Assembly (NCBI RefSeq): GCF_035582795.1
Contig: NC_134370.1
Location: 55,477,501-55,541,500, forward strand
Length of the DNA: 64,000 nt
Reading direction: 5' to 3'
Source of the DNA: Mycteria americana
Taxonomy: Eukaryota; Chordata; Aves; Ciconiiformes; Ciconiidae
The notes under the pieces are model-generated. The model saw only the letters and a program-made list of their open reading frames with translations, searched no databases and was not told where the DNA came from. The position numbers and the translations under genes were made by a program. Below are positions 13,901-27,664 of this stretch, piece by piece (within the stretch, counting starts at the first letter, position 1; each line of letters starts with the position of its first letter).

Positions 13901-15980
13901 ATTATCCACTAGGGTCTCTTGTCTTTTATTTAATCTGCTGAAAAGAACATGCACAGAGTAGGAAACCTTTATGCTTGCCAGAGACCATATTAAGTCAGTA
14001 CCGTCTTTTTTTATTTGTGCAACACCTTGCATTTTGGGGATGCTGTAAAAACAGTTTCAGTTTAGCTGTCCTCCTGTTCTTCTAGCACAGGAAATGGACT
14101 TTCTCTCCTGCATTTTTTTTTTTACACAAACATATCTGTACTGCTCTGCAATCAGTTTGACAGTGTATATTTTAGTTGTGCATAGTAAAGTTAGTAATGC
14201 TGAGATATGAAATCAAAGTGTTTAGAAAAAAGAGATAGTTCTCCTTATTTATAGATCTAATATTCACCAGTTTCATGGTGCCTCTCTAATATCCTAAACT
14301 TTTGAATACTATGCTGGATCAGTTCTAGGATCAGGAAGATAAAGAATCTCACTGGAGAAAGAATTTTTTTTTTTTTTTTTTTTAAATTTTGGTGATAACT
14401 GGAAATCCAGAGAAAAAACAACAAAGATACAGATATTTAAAAAAAGTTTGTCTTCCCCACTGCAACAGCAGGCAGAACACTGTGATTGTAGAGGTCGTGT
14501 CACAGAGCTACTGATCAGGCTTTTCCACACAGTGCCCGGTGGAAGCTCTAGAGAAAGTTACTGAAGCTGAAAACAGCTAAAAGAAATGCAGATTCATCCA
14601 TTTAGGTTTCACAAGAGTGTCCTTTAAAATTCCAGTGGGTTCTGCATCAGATACTTGTATTTTTACCATTCCCATCATCAGCAAGTTCTGTGTTACAGAT
14701 GGTGCATGACTAGAAAAGTTAAAACGTAAAAGTTGATCAAAGAAACTTAACAAAAGAACTATTTTGTTCTGCATGTATTTGCGCGAATAAACTTGACTAG
14801 GAACATGCATATCTAAGGTAAGGTTCTCAAAGCATGTGCTGAGCTTGAACAAAGAAATTAGCAGCCCTTCTACTGATTGCAGAAAGGCTCTGCCTGCACA
14901 TGCTGTTAAGGTGAAGCAGACAAGCCATTACTGTGTTTGTAGATGGATAGCTACAGTAGTTGCCTATGAATCCATAGCTCATTAATCTTTGCACACTTTA
15001 TGGACTGTTAGAGTATGTGGTGGGGTAAATGAATTGCAAGGTTAACCAGCTGCAGTTGTGAAAGACACATACATGCTTAACTAGATAAGATTTGGGATAT
15101 TAGAACTAGAGTCTCTACAGGCAATGATTTGTCCTATTACTACAGAAGCAAGAGGGTAATTTTTTTTTAACAATACAATATATTTTTCAAAGTACGGGTG
15201 AAAATCTGGATGAAACTCTCTGAGGTTCAACTAATTCAGTAATGAGCTGAGACAGCTTGGTATGCAGTAGCTGTATTGATGATTGAGTCTGTAACTGCTA
15301 CCAGAAGATATTAGCAAAATGGAAAATAGGAGTAATTGGACGCACCTTCAGGTTTTAAAAAAACTCTTTGCAAAACTGGAGAGACAGCAACTGTAAAGTA
15401 TTCTGGTCTTCCTAAAATTGAATTCAAGAGTCGTCTTGTCAATGAAACATGATAGGTTTATTAAATATGCTGTAGAATATTGTGTGAGAAAGTTGGGTTT
15501 ATCTGCTACAGTTTTTCTCCTTAATTTCAGCTGTATGTATGCTACTGCAGCTTCAAAACATCTGGGTACAGCAATTTTTTTTTTCTGCACCTGCAAGTGT
15601 AAGTACACACATAAACAAAAAAGAAATTAAATCTTTCACAGAGCCAAAGAGAAGGAAAAAAACCAACCAGCCATGAAGCTCAGGGGAGCAGTATGACAAG
15701 TGCTGAGCTGTAAACAAGCTTGAGAGGGATTTAATTCTTATGACAAGCGCCAGTGGTAGCATCTCACATGGACTCAGCATATGCACACATTTCAGAGGAG
15801 GAATCACAGAGGACTTAATGCAAATATAAAAAAGCTCAGAGCACATCAGCCTATACTGTTCTAAAAATAGCCTCACAAGTCAGGATGAGCTAGGGTTGTA
15901 ATTATCTTGATTTTTCAGAATTTTGCCACTTGTAAGAGAGTGTCTGGCTTATGCTCACACTAAAATTAGACTTTATAACA
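4976..15980. other. Intergenic, no gene seen
   Basis: This AT-rich interval lies between ZNF280D and the first retroposon relic. Open frames are short and do not resemble known proteins. It holds a 23-bp hairpin at 6044-6098 and a stop-to-stop open frame at 13387-13740 (both described separately), plus poly-T and poly-A runs. Part of the left end could belong to a longer ZNF280D 3-prime UTR. Confidence 0.5.
6044..6098. other. miRNA-like hairpin, 23-bp stem
   Basis: The arm at 6044-6066 pairs with 6076-6098 without a bulge: 20 Watson-Crick pairs and three G:U pairs when read on the + strand, around a 9-base loop. The G:U pairs become A:C mismatches on the other strand, which favours a + strand transcript, the same sense as ZNF280D upstream. 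Pairing does not continue outside the arms. The size fits a small pre-miRNA, but I do not recognise a known miRNA, and a short palindromic transposon remnant is the main alternative. Confidence 0.35.
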
Positions 15981-16062
15981 TATAAACTGCAAACTCTTTG
16001 GAGTAGGGATTGTGTCATATATTTGTAGGACAAGTACAACAAGACCTCATAGGGTGGTGTTT
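15981..16062 (+). repeat. Ancient L2/MIR-type retroposon tail fragment
   Basis: The stretch contains AAACTCTTTGGAGTAGGGAT followed by TGTGTC, then ACAAGACCTCATAGGG. This matches in order the tail shared by old amniote L2-like and MIR-like elements (AACTCTTTGGGGCAGGGACTG, then a GCACAATGGGGTCC-type segment) as I remember it. It is a short, heavily diverged fragment with no intact ends. Confidence 0.45.
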
Positions 16063-19000
16063 TCAGGGTGATAGTACAATATAAAGGCTGAGTAGTAGCT
16101 GCTGTACTCAGTCTTAAAGCAGCTTATTTTAGGTCAGAAGCTTTTTTGTGGTTGTTGTTTGTTAAGGAGAGAGAACTGAGATGTAATTTGGTATCCAAAT
16201 TAAATTTTAAAAGCCTCTAATGCACACTTATTCCCTAATTACAGTCAGGTCCTTTCTCTTTCAAGTATGTTTGTAACTGCCTCATTTCTCTAGCAGCATT
16301 CTAGGAAGCACATACTGCAAACCATACCCTGCAGTGTGTACTTAAGCAGATTTCCCCATGGCAGTTGATGAGTTAGTGCTGCAAGATGTAGCCAGTTTCC
16401 ACATAACCTTCAGGCAGCTTTGAGATGAGCAGCATGCTCCCTATGCTCCACCACTACACAGGTTTGACTCATTTAAGAAACCAGAGCAGTGCTGTATTCA
16501 CCTTAGATCTTCAATCCAGCTGCTTTCTTTTCTGCTTTCCTCAGTTGCAATAAATTAAATTAAAGGTTAAATTTACTAGCAAAGGGTTAATAATCCCTGG
16601 AGGTATGGTTTTGGATTGTCTTCAAGGCTTAGCCAAATGCTATTGTGTTGGGTTGTAGTTAGCTAAAAAACTGTTTTTAACCATAGTTTAGATTTCATTG
16701 GAAAAGGAGGCAGTCTCTAGGAAAAGAGCCTCTCTGGGACCCAATCTTTCTTGTTCACTTTGATGATTGACAATTGGAAGGACATGTTATTTTACCAAAG
16801 TTCTATTGTGTTTTAAATGTACTGAATTTTAAACGCAGTTTTACAATACTGATATTTCTGGATTTAAATGAGGGGGTTTTTGTGTGCAAATTACCCTTCA
16901 TTTGTATGATGTAAATACTCAGTTTCTTAACCTGTTTCTGGATGTGTTTTGGACATCCCACGTACTGTGAATGATTGAAAATGAATGGCCTTGCATTTGC
17001 AGTTGGTATGAGTAACCTTCAAAATAACAACTTTACGAGTGGACTAGTTTCCCACCTTTGGCATGGAAAGCTAAAGCTGTTCTTTCTCACGAACACAGTA
17101 ACATATTCTGTTTTAAAATTATTTCTTTATTCTGATTTTTATTTCTATAATTTTTCTTTTTAAGGACAAGTAAGCATAAAAGGAGCTCATTTTGTTTTGA
17201 AGTTAGTATTCTAATGGTTTGCAAAACTGTAAATAAGCATTATGTCTTCCAGGAACCTGTAATTATTTGCTTTACTGATTCAAAATTGCCTGGATAGATC
17301 AGTGTATGGGAGAAGAGCAGAATATTGAAATCCTTTTTTACCAGGTGACTAGAAATAAATTTTTTTTAACTAATTCTTTGTTACCAGAGCAGATGGAAAT
17401 GCCCAGCCTGAACTGTCCATTATTTGTAGAAGTTTTGGGAATCATGTCTAAATAAAGATTCAAATACTGAAGTAAGTTAAACTTGCATTAAAATCCAAGC
17501 ATCTCTGAATCTTGAAAGCCAAATCCCAGTGTAGTTTGGATCCTGTAATGTTTATACTCTTTTTAAATGTTGAGCATAGTGCTGCATATTACAGAAAGCC
17601 ACATAGTTGTTTGCCGGAAATTCTGGGACTTTAAAGAGCTCTTATGTGAAGGTAAGACAAAGTTTCCTTCTCAGAATAATCTTTTATGCAGATCAAGAGC
17701 TAGTATCTGATTTAACAAAACAAGTTATAGTGACTCCATTTATACCGTAGTCCTTTGAAAGAAGCATTGTACCCCTGTCAGCAACTTACTCTTTATTTGT
17801 GGCAAGATATAATAAACTTGACTTTTCTAAAGAGCTTCTAGAGGAAATGCTACATAATATGTTAGGACATAAAGGTATTGAAGTAGGCTGAACTGTTATT
17901 TTGCATACTTTATGATTCCTGATTTTCAAATATCATTAATCTTCCCCACGAAGAGAAGGTCTGGGTTATGCTAAATATCTCATAGTAACTTTTAGAATTA
18001 AATGGGTTCTCATGTTCTACTTGTCTTGCACAAGTAGGTTGAAAATAAAGGAGGGTTGTTTTGTTGATTATGGGCACATCCGTAAGCTTTAACGTCTTCT
18101 AACTTGACACAGGTAACCCGGGTAACTGTGTTGTTTACAGACCACTGGGTGAGCATCTCTGCCCATCATTGGTTTTGTGCGTTACTGCTGTTTGTAGAGA
18201 ACGTGCTAAATAAGCTACATCTCTCTTACAGATTTCTTTTGCTTCTTTTATTTTTAATATCCTCTGTTTTGTTATTTTTCCAATACTTGACTTTCTCTTT
18301 GTGCAATAGCAGTTGGAATGGTGGTACTGGGAGGACACTGGATTCTGTGGCTGGCAGTAGAACTGCTCATTTTTATTGTCCAGGGATTATGATCTGTTGA
18401 AGAGTAAAAATTAATATAGACAATAGACAAGGCTATGATAGGCTCCTGTGCCTATGGGTTTTCTATTAATTTTGATACCTTTATATAGGTAGTGATGTAC
18501 CTAGGTATACACTTTATGATTCTTTGTCAACCTTGCCCTTCTCGTTGGGGAGCGCAAGAAAGTCTGTGCTCACCCTAAGCTTTGAGTGAAGACTAGTTAT
18601 GTGAACACAGATACGTAACAACTAAGCCCTTCAGCCAATCAAAAGGCAACTATATACTACACTATACTATTCTTATAATGTCCCTGTAATATAGGAACAG
18701 GCTATGACAGATAACGTATGTATATATGGCTGGTGTTTGGTATGCAGAATGTTATGCTTCATTTTATAACTTGATTGAACCGAAGTTGTGAAACCGAAGT
18801 TCTACCTTTCAAAGGTAGAAGACTGGATTTAGAAGGCTAATTACTGAGGTAAGAGATAGTTAACTGTTATTCTGGGCTTCCTTGTGCTTGAGTGCTTTGT
18901 AGCCAGAGCAGAGTGTGCCTGCCAGGCTCCCTCTCACACCTCTCCGTTAGGAGTGACTTTGAGCTCAGCCTACTGCAGATGTCATAGTTTTGGTTGTAAT

Positions 19001-22000
19001 AATTGTAGCGAGAAGACCGCTGCTTTCATAGTAGCGGGGAGAATTTCTGTGAACAAGGCAAATATCTGTTTCTTGAGGAGGGTCTCCATTTTTTTGTAGT
19101 TAACAGAAATTAAGTTGATTGAACTTTGTTGTATGCTGTATTATTGAACCTAGCTCACCCTTCTAGTGCTGTAACTAAAAGCAAGTGAAGAGCAAGCTAC
19201 CAGTTTATATAGCTTCTTCAGATAGCTTACAATTTAAATCTTGCTTGGACTACATTTAATAGTGAGACAGTACTTTTAGTCCTCTGGTTGCATATATTGG
19301 TCTGAACATTCAGAAGGTTAAAAATATTACATTTACTAGATTTCTCTTAGTAAAAGACAGAAATTCATTCTGCATGATGAAGATTACATTCACCAGAACA
19401 CAAAATTATCCTAAACGCATTGGTTGAGTTTAAACCTTGCTCCATTAATTTCAACCCTCTGTGGATGCACAGGGCAAACATCAGTAACCTGCAAGATTTG
19501 TTAAAGGCTTTACTCTTCTAATTCCCACTGGGTATTTTAATGTTGACAGCTGTTAAAATTCTCAAACTGGAGCTTCACATCCATATTCTCTTCCTCACAG
19601 ACACCTGTAATGGGATTCATCTGTTTTCTTTGTTATTCCCTCTGCTCATTTAAATGTAATGTGCATTTCTCATCACACCACTGGATTAACTTTTATATAA
19701 ATTACTAAAATGCACAGATACACACACATACATTTGTCCTAGAAGTACAGAGCATGGGGTTTTGGTTTTGAATATAAAGCTGGCCAAAGATAAATTCAGT
19801 ACTATAATCCTTATGCCTTTCTTTAAAACAAAAGAAAATTTTTATTATGTGGCCAGTAAGGTGTAGCCTTTTGAAGCTCCTCCGGAGATTTTCATCTTCC
19901 TTATCCCTTTATCATTGAGCAATGTTCCAGGAGTGGAGGAACTAATTCCATTTATACTTCTGGTGTTTTACTACCAGTTACAGGCTGCCTCCCTGCCCCT
20001 CCAGTCCATCTCTTTTGGTTTATATTAGCTAGAATCATGGCTTTGCTAATTTTTCTCCTGGGAGGGTTTAGCCAGATATCGGGTGGGTATTGTATTGCTT
20101 CAGGGATTATTCATTTCCAGGGCCTTTGTTCTGCAAATGATGGTTAATGGGTGTTTTAACCTGATGTCTGATTGAGATTCCTATTGAACCAGTCTTCTCT
20201 TGCCTTGGTTCATCCACAGTGCAGGCAATTCAGGATGCCAGCCTTGTATTTGCACTTGAGTTAACTCAAAAATATCTTGGGTACAGTGGTTGGTAAAGCT
20301 GAGGGAGGGTGGCTGAACAGTCTGAGACAGAGCTGTTAAGCCATACAGAGTTTTCTGCTGCCACAACTATGTTCCTTGTGATACCTTACTCGGCCCATTT
20401 GAAGCCTTGTTGGTGAGTCTCCGTTGTACTGTGGTTCTAACAGGGATCAACACAGATCTAGCACACGAATTAGAAGTATGAGATTAGCTGAGATGTAGTC
20501 ATTAAGAATCTAATCTGCAGAAGATGCATGCTGCAATGCTGGTCAAATTAAATTCTAGTAGGAAGTCAGGCTCGTATGTATCTTATTTAATTCCCTTCCT
20601 CAGGGAGCAAAAGAATAACTTAATCTAGATGAGTCAGCGTTATCTACCTCTCTGCAAATACTCTTTCCCATACCAGCAGTGTTGCCCACTCAGCTGGAAG
20701 AAAGGCCTGCTGGTGTGATGACTCTGGATATCATATTTGCTTTTACAGCCTGTATATGAGTCTGGCAGGCTGTTCACTCATCAGTCAAGGGTGGCTTTTT
20801 GGGATCAAGTGATACTTACGTGCTTAGATGAAGCTGTGGTCCTTGTAGCTGTTGACAAGGATAGGGGTTAGACTTTGGTAATTTAGTAACTGGTCTAGTG
20901 GTCTTGTGAGGAAAAACAGCAATGCAAAGAAAAAGACGTAAAATACTTCATTTGAACAAAATCAATTCTAGTTTGCCCTTACTTCTGATTTTAGCTACTT
21001 AGGGAACTAGAAATAACATCTTGCTATTTTAACTGTGCAACTTTGGCCTCTTAACTCCAACCCGTATTGCTGTTTTTCACTTCTACTACAGCTGCATGCA
21101 GAAGCCCAACCCAGATTTATAGTTTTGGTATATATGGTATAAATATGATTATTTTTTTGTTATATAGTTAACAAAATCCTGTAAAAAGTTGCAGTGGGAG
21201 GTTGGAGAAAGAAAGGATTTTAATGAATCAAAGTCAGAAATACGGAGAATAAGCAACTTTCTAAAAGTAGCCTTCAGTGAAAATCAGATTAAGCAGAACG
21301 TATATAGTACTTTTAGTAGAGCTAGAAACAAAGTATTTCCTTAATTTCCATTCCAGTGTTTTCATTTTACAAGGCCTTTCCCGAGCAGATGACCAAGGTG
21401 TACTACTCAAAAAACACAGGGAGAAGCTTCAGTCACATAGAACAGAAGATTTATTTTGGAACAGTACAGATAACTTCAGTGTTACAAAAAAAAAAAATCC
21501 TATAACATACTTTGTATGAAGAATGAAGGTATGTTTTGAATCTTGTTTTTATTTTTGATGGTGTGAAATGCAATCATATTTGCATATTTGAATAGGAAGA
21601 TTTTGACATCTCATATGAAGCCTGTTCCTGTCACGCCTTAAAAGCAAAGAGAGTGTATAGTTTCTAATAATAATCTGTGCTCTTTTTTAACAGGCACATA
21701 CTAGCATAAAGATGTTACCTGTGCATCAAACATGAAGAATAATGTTGTCTTATGTGTCAAAATATTCTTTAATGAGGAAAGGTATACAAAATGTACAAAG
21801 CAGGGCAAAACAGCTACTAATACCTTCATTTCTGTCTGTCAAAAAATGACAGTCCTATTAGTAAATGAGTGAGCTAGAAAGAATAAATGGACAGGTTATA
21901 GAAATTGCTTTCACAGTGATCTCTGAACACAGAAGATGCAGTTTTAAGCCTTCAGATTTCAATGCAGTCATTTTGGCAACAGCAACATATGAATGTGTTA

Positions 22001-24499
22001 GGTGTCAAAAACGTTTTATTCTTTACATTCCATAGTTAGGCTTTGGAGTATTTTTTAGTTTTAAATACCTTTTGTGAAATATTGGTGTGTTCTACCCTTT
22101 AAAAATTGTTTAGCCACTAGCATTATTCTGGACTTTAGAATTCAACCTACTAATTACACTCCTAACAAGTATAGTTGTTGGGGTTTTGGCCTTTCAGAAT
22201 TAAAGGACCTCTTTGTCTTGCTCAAGGCATATCAGAGCATAATACCATGAACAAAATGCTGATCTGACCATTGGTTCCAGGACATGATGTTGGGGCATAA
22301 TATTTTTGAGGCTCATTCCAATAATAAATTACAGTTTTAATGATGGTTCTGATAACATATGGCAAATAGAAAACACTTTTAATAGATTAAGCAACATAGC
22401 TTCCATTAAACCTCTGCAAGGACTAAAGACCAGTAAATTGTTAGCCACCTAAATGTTCGTTGTTTGTACTTTCTGTTGAATTATTTAACACCTTCCTCCT
22501 TCCTGCTTTAAGGTATAATCTGCATTAGAAATACTATAACTAATCAGGTTACCAAATCTTAAATTATATATACTGCTCCTGCTATTTTAAATCTGTACAT
22601 GATGTTTACCTGAGAAGCAGTGAAAGGAGACTATATTTCCCATATATAAACATTCATTAATTAATTTACCAGATGGTTTTTCAAGTGCTAGCCAAAAGTG
22701 ATGGTCCTTAAACCAGAGCAATTGACAAAGATTGAAATAAGAAACTCATGAAAATATCTGTGGAGGGGTAGTACATTTGTGACTTAACAGCCAAATTATT
22801 TATGGATTTGGAAGTACAGCTTGCCTACTGCTGATACATTCTTGAGCTTCATGTTCATGATTGTGCATCTGATCCTGTAGTTAGCCTGTGCTTTTAAAAG
22901 AATGCTTACTGCTGTACATAGCACAAGATTAGCAAAGGCTGAAAGTATGATGACTCCTGTAACGTGAATATCTATCCACAGTATCCTTCAGAAGTAAGAC
23001 TCTGACTCAGTGCCTCATTTTGCTGTGCACACTTTGAAAGGCAAAATCTTTGCTTACTGGTTAAGGATTGAAGTCTGAGACATGTGGGAAGGTGATGGTT
23101 TATTTTAAAAGGTGCATTCCAGCCTTTACTTAGTTTATGTCTATTTTATACAGTTTAAATTAGCTAAATTTCAGTACATTTGTTTTAATGTATTTGTACA
23201 AGCAATCTGTCAGTTATCTAGTAGCGTTTGCCTACAGATTGAATTTTAGTGCCATCATCTGTTGACAATGTATAATTGCAACATGGGCAGATTGGGATCC
23301 TGAAACATCTAAGATGACACTTTTTTAATTGCTTGTTTCACATATAACTTCAATTCTTGTACTCACAGAAAGACCTTATATAAGCTGGTTTGAAGGAAAA
23401 AGCCCACAAAAGTCTATACAGTGGAGCAGCCCTTGTCTGGATGGGTTGGATGTCATATGTGAATACTAGTGCAGACAAAGCAGAATTTTTTTCAGGGAAA
23501 TAAACTAGACAGTGTGAACTCTACAACAGCATCTAGAAAGTTCATTTTATGTAGTCACTTTATGTCAAAAACTACAGGTGCTCCTGAGATTTTGCAGCAA
23601 GAGTGTGTGTGGTTGTTCTGTTTGGAAACTTCTGCTCTTTGTTTTGGTAAAGAGTTTGTCTGACCTGCATGAACAAAACTATTTGAAAGTAGTTTACGCT
23701 GATTTAATTCTGCTGCTCTAGAAACTAGAGCTAAAACTCCCATTCACTTTTCTGGGAATAAAGTATCCTGCCAGTATTCTGTGTTCTCTTCAATACTAGC
23801 ATTTTCAGAAAGAATTATGATTGGTTTCTTTGCTTTACCAAAATGGTGTATTTAAATTCAGTAGATCATCCAGAGACAAGAAGATTTAACATGAGTCTTA
23901 CTTGCTGGTAGTAGCTGCCTACACTGTAATCAGGCTTTTCTAGCAGTGAGGTGTTGTAGGAGTAAGGTTCCTTTCCACATTTGTAGCTCATTATCTCTGG
24001 GTGAAAAACTTCTCTCCATTCATAGCCTCAGTCTCAGCCTCCATTTATCAATTTCTATCAGAGTCCAGCAAAATAAATAAGTATGAAGATATTGGAGAGA
24101 TGTCTGGAGTAAGTCATGCTTGTCAGAATGCAGAACAAGACTTGGCTGCACCTCAGGGCTACATGCCTGATGTTTGTGGGTGAAAGTCATTGTCCAAACT
24201 TGTCTGTGTCTGAGTTGATCTTTTTCCATTAACAGCCAGTGGAGAGAGATGCTGACATGATCTCACTCTGAGGTAGGCATTTATAATTGGCAGACATACC
24301 TGCTTCTATCCATTGGCAGTAACAGGACCTCAGACTCAACTGGAGATGCTACAGTCTGAACTTTGCTAAGATCTATCCCATACAATATATCCACACTGTT
24401 GCCAGATTTCTGTTGCAGAGAAAGAAACTCCGTGATGAATATCTACAAAAGGTTGTCATCTGAAAAGGAATTACTTAGAAAATCCCAGAGCCCTGAAAT
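16063..24499. other. Intergenic, no gene seen
   Basis: No frame here resembles a known protein. The only visible structure is a perfect 10-bp inverted repeat around one base at 18800-18820, just after a direct repeat ACCGAAGTT (two copies near 18780-18800). Confidence 0.5.
18800..18820. repeat. Perfect short inverted repeat
   Basis: TTCTACCTTT and its exact reverse complement AAAGGTAGAA are separated by a single C. It is too tight to fold as a normal RNA hairpin, so it is more a DNA palindrome. No function is implied. Confidence 0.6.
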
Positions 24500-24595
24500 G
24501 CAGAGCAACATGCTGGAAACTGGCCCAGCTCTGAGCAGGGGGTTGGACCAGACAACTGCCAGAGTTCTGTCCACCTACAACTTGTGAGTGGTTTT
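24500..24595 (+). mobile_element. Decayed CR1 LINE 3-prime end
   Basis: The sequence GCTCTGAGCAGGGGGTTGGA followed by CCAGACAACTGCCAGAG matches the CR1 3-prime region consensus (CTGAGCAGGGGGTTGGACTAGATGACCTCCAGAGGTCC type). The terminal ATTCTGTG-type repeats are not recognisable. CR1 is the dominant LINE of birds and usually occurs as such short 5-prime-truncated copies. It sits antisense to nothing known and carries no coding capacity. Confidence 0.75.
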
Positions 24596-27500
24596 GGGTT
24601 TCAAGCAGGTACCCTCTCTCAAGGGTGAGAATCAAGGGGAAAGCTTTCTCTTGTAATGTGTGCAGGATTTCTGTGTGTTATGGGTGATCCTTAGCAACCA
24701 AATAGATTTATAACTCAGTGACAGATCTATGCTGCACAGTAAGCTGCCCAGGTGAACTCAAAACTTGTCACTGATTTTTGCACTCTTAATCTTCCTGTTT
24801 ATTCTGTGCTTCATTAAAGTCAATCTCTGCTGGACAGACTGTCACTCAGGCTAGGCCTGTCCTGCTGTCTGCACTCTCTGGGGAGCACCCTTCATCCTGA
24901 TAAATGCTCTATTAGGAGAGCACGTGTCAGAGAGAAACCCTCCGTGAAGCTAAATAGATTAGAGTCTCTTCCCTCTGAATGGTCTCAGTGGAATGGGGTA
25001 GGCATGATCGTTAAAGCGGATTTAGAATGAGAAGACACTTTTTCCTCAGGACAGGAAATTGCTCTGAGTTTAGAAACATACGGATTAGTTCTAGTAAATG
25101 TATAAAGTGCAAACTCTCAGCATTAGTACTTGCCACCAGAACGGATGCAGTGTTGATGGTCTGGAAGTTGCTGAACTTTCTCATGGTGCCCGCTTGGGAA
25201 TTGAGTAGGGAGCGCCTTTCTCTGTGGATGTTTTGTAATGCCTTTCTGGAACTACAGCAATTGCTAGTATGGAAGAGCAGTACTAAAAAAGCATTTAATA
25301 TTCTTGCAATGCAGTTTAGCAGCTGCAGCTATGTTAGTGGGACTGGTGTCATGACCAGCAAACCTCCAGCAAAGGGAGGGAATTTCTTTTTCTTACAGAC
25401 GTCGCGTCCCCCTAGCTGTGGCATTGTAAGTCATTGCTGTGCTGTCCTTGACCCTCTAAACACATCATGGTAACAGCAAGGCCAAAAAATCCCTTACAAA
25501 TGGAAAACCTGCCCTTGAAACCATCTGTTTACAAGTGTGACTTAGTATGAGGTACCACACACCCAAATGCCTCTGGTTCATCATCTGGTGCTGCCCTTTC
25601 TCTAGCACAGGTTTCCTCAGGCACAACATGGGGAGAGGAGAGAGGAGCTTGGGTTGCTCCTGTTTGCTTCTTCGTGGAGTTCTGGAAGTGCTAGGGAGAG
25701 GAGAAGCTCAGTTGTTTCTGAGGTTAGTGGCCATTTAGCAGAGGTTGGCTCTGTTCTCCTGCAGACCCTTAGAAGCAGCTCTGAGCTCGCGAGGTTGCTG
25801 CTGGTTTTTTTTAAATATTTTTTTTTTCCTTCAATGTATTTACATCTTCCTTTTCTCTGCATTAGTGACTGGGGATGAAGGGAAAACTGACTCAGAGCTT
25901 TTCTCCACAACTGTTTGTGTCCTGAGCAGACATTTCTATTAGCAGCAAAAGTCTCCCATTTCTCTGGTTTTGAGCTTATTCACTACTCCTGGATGTTTGA
26001 GGTGTTGCAGGGGTGCCTGTGGGAAAGAGAAAGCCTATGCGAAGAGTAGGCAGATGAGATCTTGGTGCTTCTTTTTTGTTGTTTGCAGGACCTAACATGC
26101 AAAAGCTCTGATTTTCACCCTTGTTGGAGCCAGTCCAACAGAAATGTCTCGGTTCTGTTGGCACCAAAGAGGGTGGCAGGTCCTCATTGGTGGCATTTGT
26201 ACCAAAATGGGGAGGGAATGCTGCCAGAAAACTCTTGTGTGTGAAGAGTGGCTATGGCCCAGGGAGAGAATAGAAAAAGATTATGCTGAGAGAAGCTAAT
26301 TTTAAATGAATTAAAGGAAGATAAATTCACGTTTTCTGGTAGACCATCTTCCAGGAAAAGAAATAAAATAATATAAAAGTAATAAACAGCAAATTCAACA
26401 TTAGTTTTAATGAAGGACTAAGCAAATATTGTAGACTTTTTAATAATAGTAATAAAAAGCTACAAGTATCATAACAATATGCATGTTGTAAACTCATGTA
26501 ATTGCATGCAGTTATTGTTCCTGAACTGCATCTTGGTTTTTGCAGCAGTAATATATTCTCTGTCTGCCTGGGAAGTTTTGGTAGACAATGACTGCAATGA
26601 TGGTACAAAAGTTGAAAGAGGTAATGTGGGGGAAAGGGAGTTCTGGAAGACTTTTCAGCTCTTTCTTTTGTTGTTACTTATTTAAATGCAAATCTTTCAG
26701 GGAAAAAAAAAGTCCAAAATCTGATAAATATTCAGTAGCCTTGGTGGATTCATGAATGTGAGGCTGAAGTTACAGAAATGGTGAGTCATACGGAAACTTG
26801 TCCAGGGAAACAAGGCACCTTCCATATTTTGAAGTTAAAGGAGGAGCAAAGCAAACTCTTAAAGTAAGCCAAGGTCTATAGTGTATTTTAGTGTTTTCTA
26901 ACAGTGTACTTCAAAAGTAATCTTTTAAAAATAAACTATGTCGGAAAATACTCACTTTGGTCATCTTCAGGCAGACCTAAGCAGTACTGAATTCAGACAG
27001 CTATAATCAGTGCAGCCTTCTGCTTTCAGATCTGTGAATGACAAGTGCGTGTACAGGCGTGATATGTTATTGTGAGAAAAGCAGGTTGTTACGAAGTCTG
27101 GGACCGGGTCATCATGCACAATTGTAGTTGCAAGCATGGTATCTAGAAATGTTGTTCTGCTGTGAATGCACTATTTCAAGTTCTGGTTTGTATCAGTGGA
27201 AGTAGCGCTCCCCAGGCTGAGATCTCTTCCTGGGCTGGACACGGTCTGATGCAAACAGGTGCAAAAGCTCATTTTCCCTTTCTGTCCCTTGGTCAATCAG
27301 TGTGTGTACAGTGTGGCTTTCACTCCCTGGGCAAAGTGTAGCAAAAATGTGGCTGCTCCACGTGACTCCTGTGAGAATGGTACTAAACCTTCCTGCAGCG
27401 CTGGAGTGCCTGGGCATACCCTCCCTCCTCCTTTCCTCTGTCAGTCCTGAAAAGGGTATGAGAGTCAGCTCCTTCACCGGAACAACATTTTGGCATGCTG

Positions 27501-27632
27501 TAAATATGTTAATTGTTTAATTTATTAAGCTTAAAACTTACTTGACCTATTTTAAAAAATTTTGCTGTTTCCCAGGTATCAACAATAACAATAATACCTG
27601 AAAGAGACCTACAGAAAAGGTTGGATGCATGT

Positions 27633-27664
27633 CACGAATGTCATGTTATTTCATGACATTCATG
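27633..27664. repeat. Imperfect inverted repeat (12 of 13 pairs)
   Basis: CACGAATGTCATG pairs with CATGACATTCATG around a 6-base loop. The single mismatch lies at a CpG in the left arm, so one point change would account for it. Likely a chance or decayed palindrome. Confidence 0.5.

Noticed and set aside
25027-25473. 148-codon open frame on the + strand
   Set aside because: No domain, no splice or poly(A) context, and composition like neighbouring non-coding DNA.
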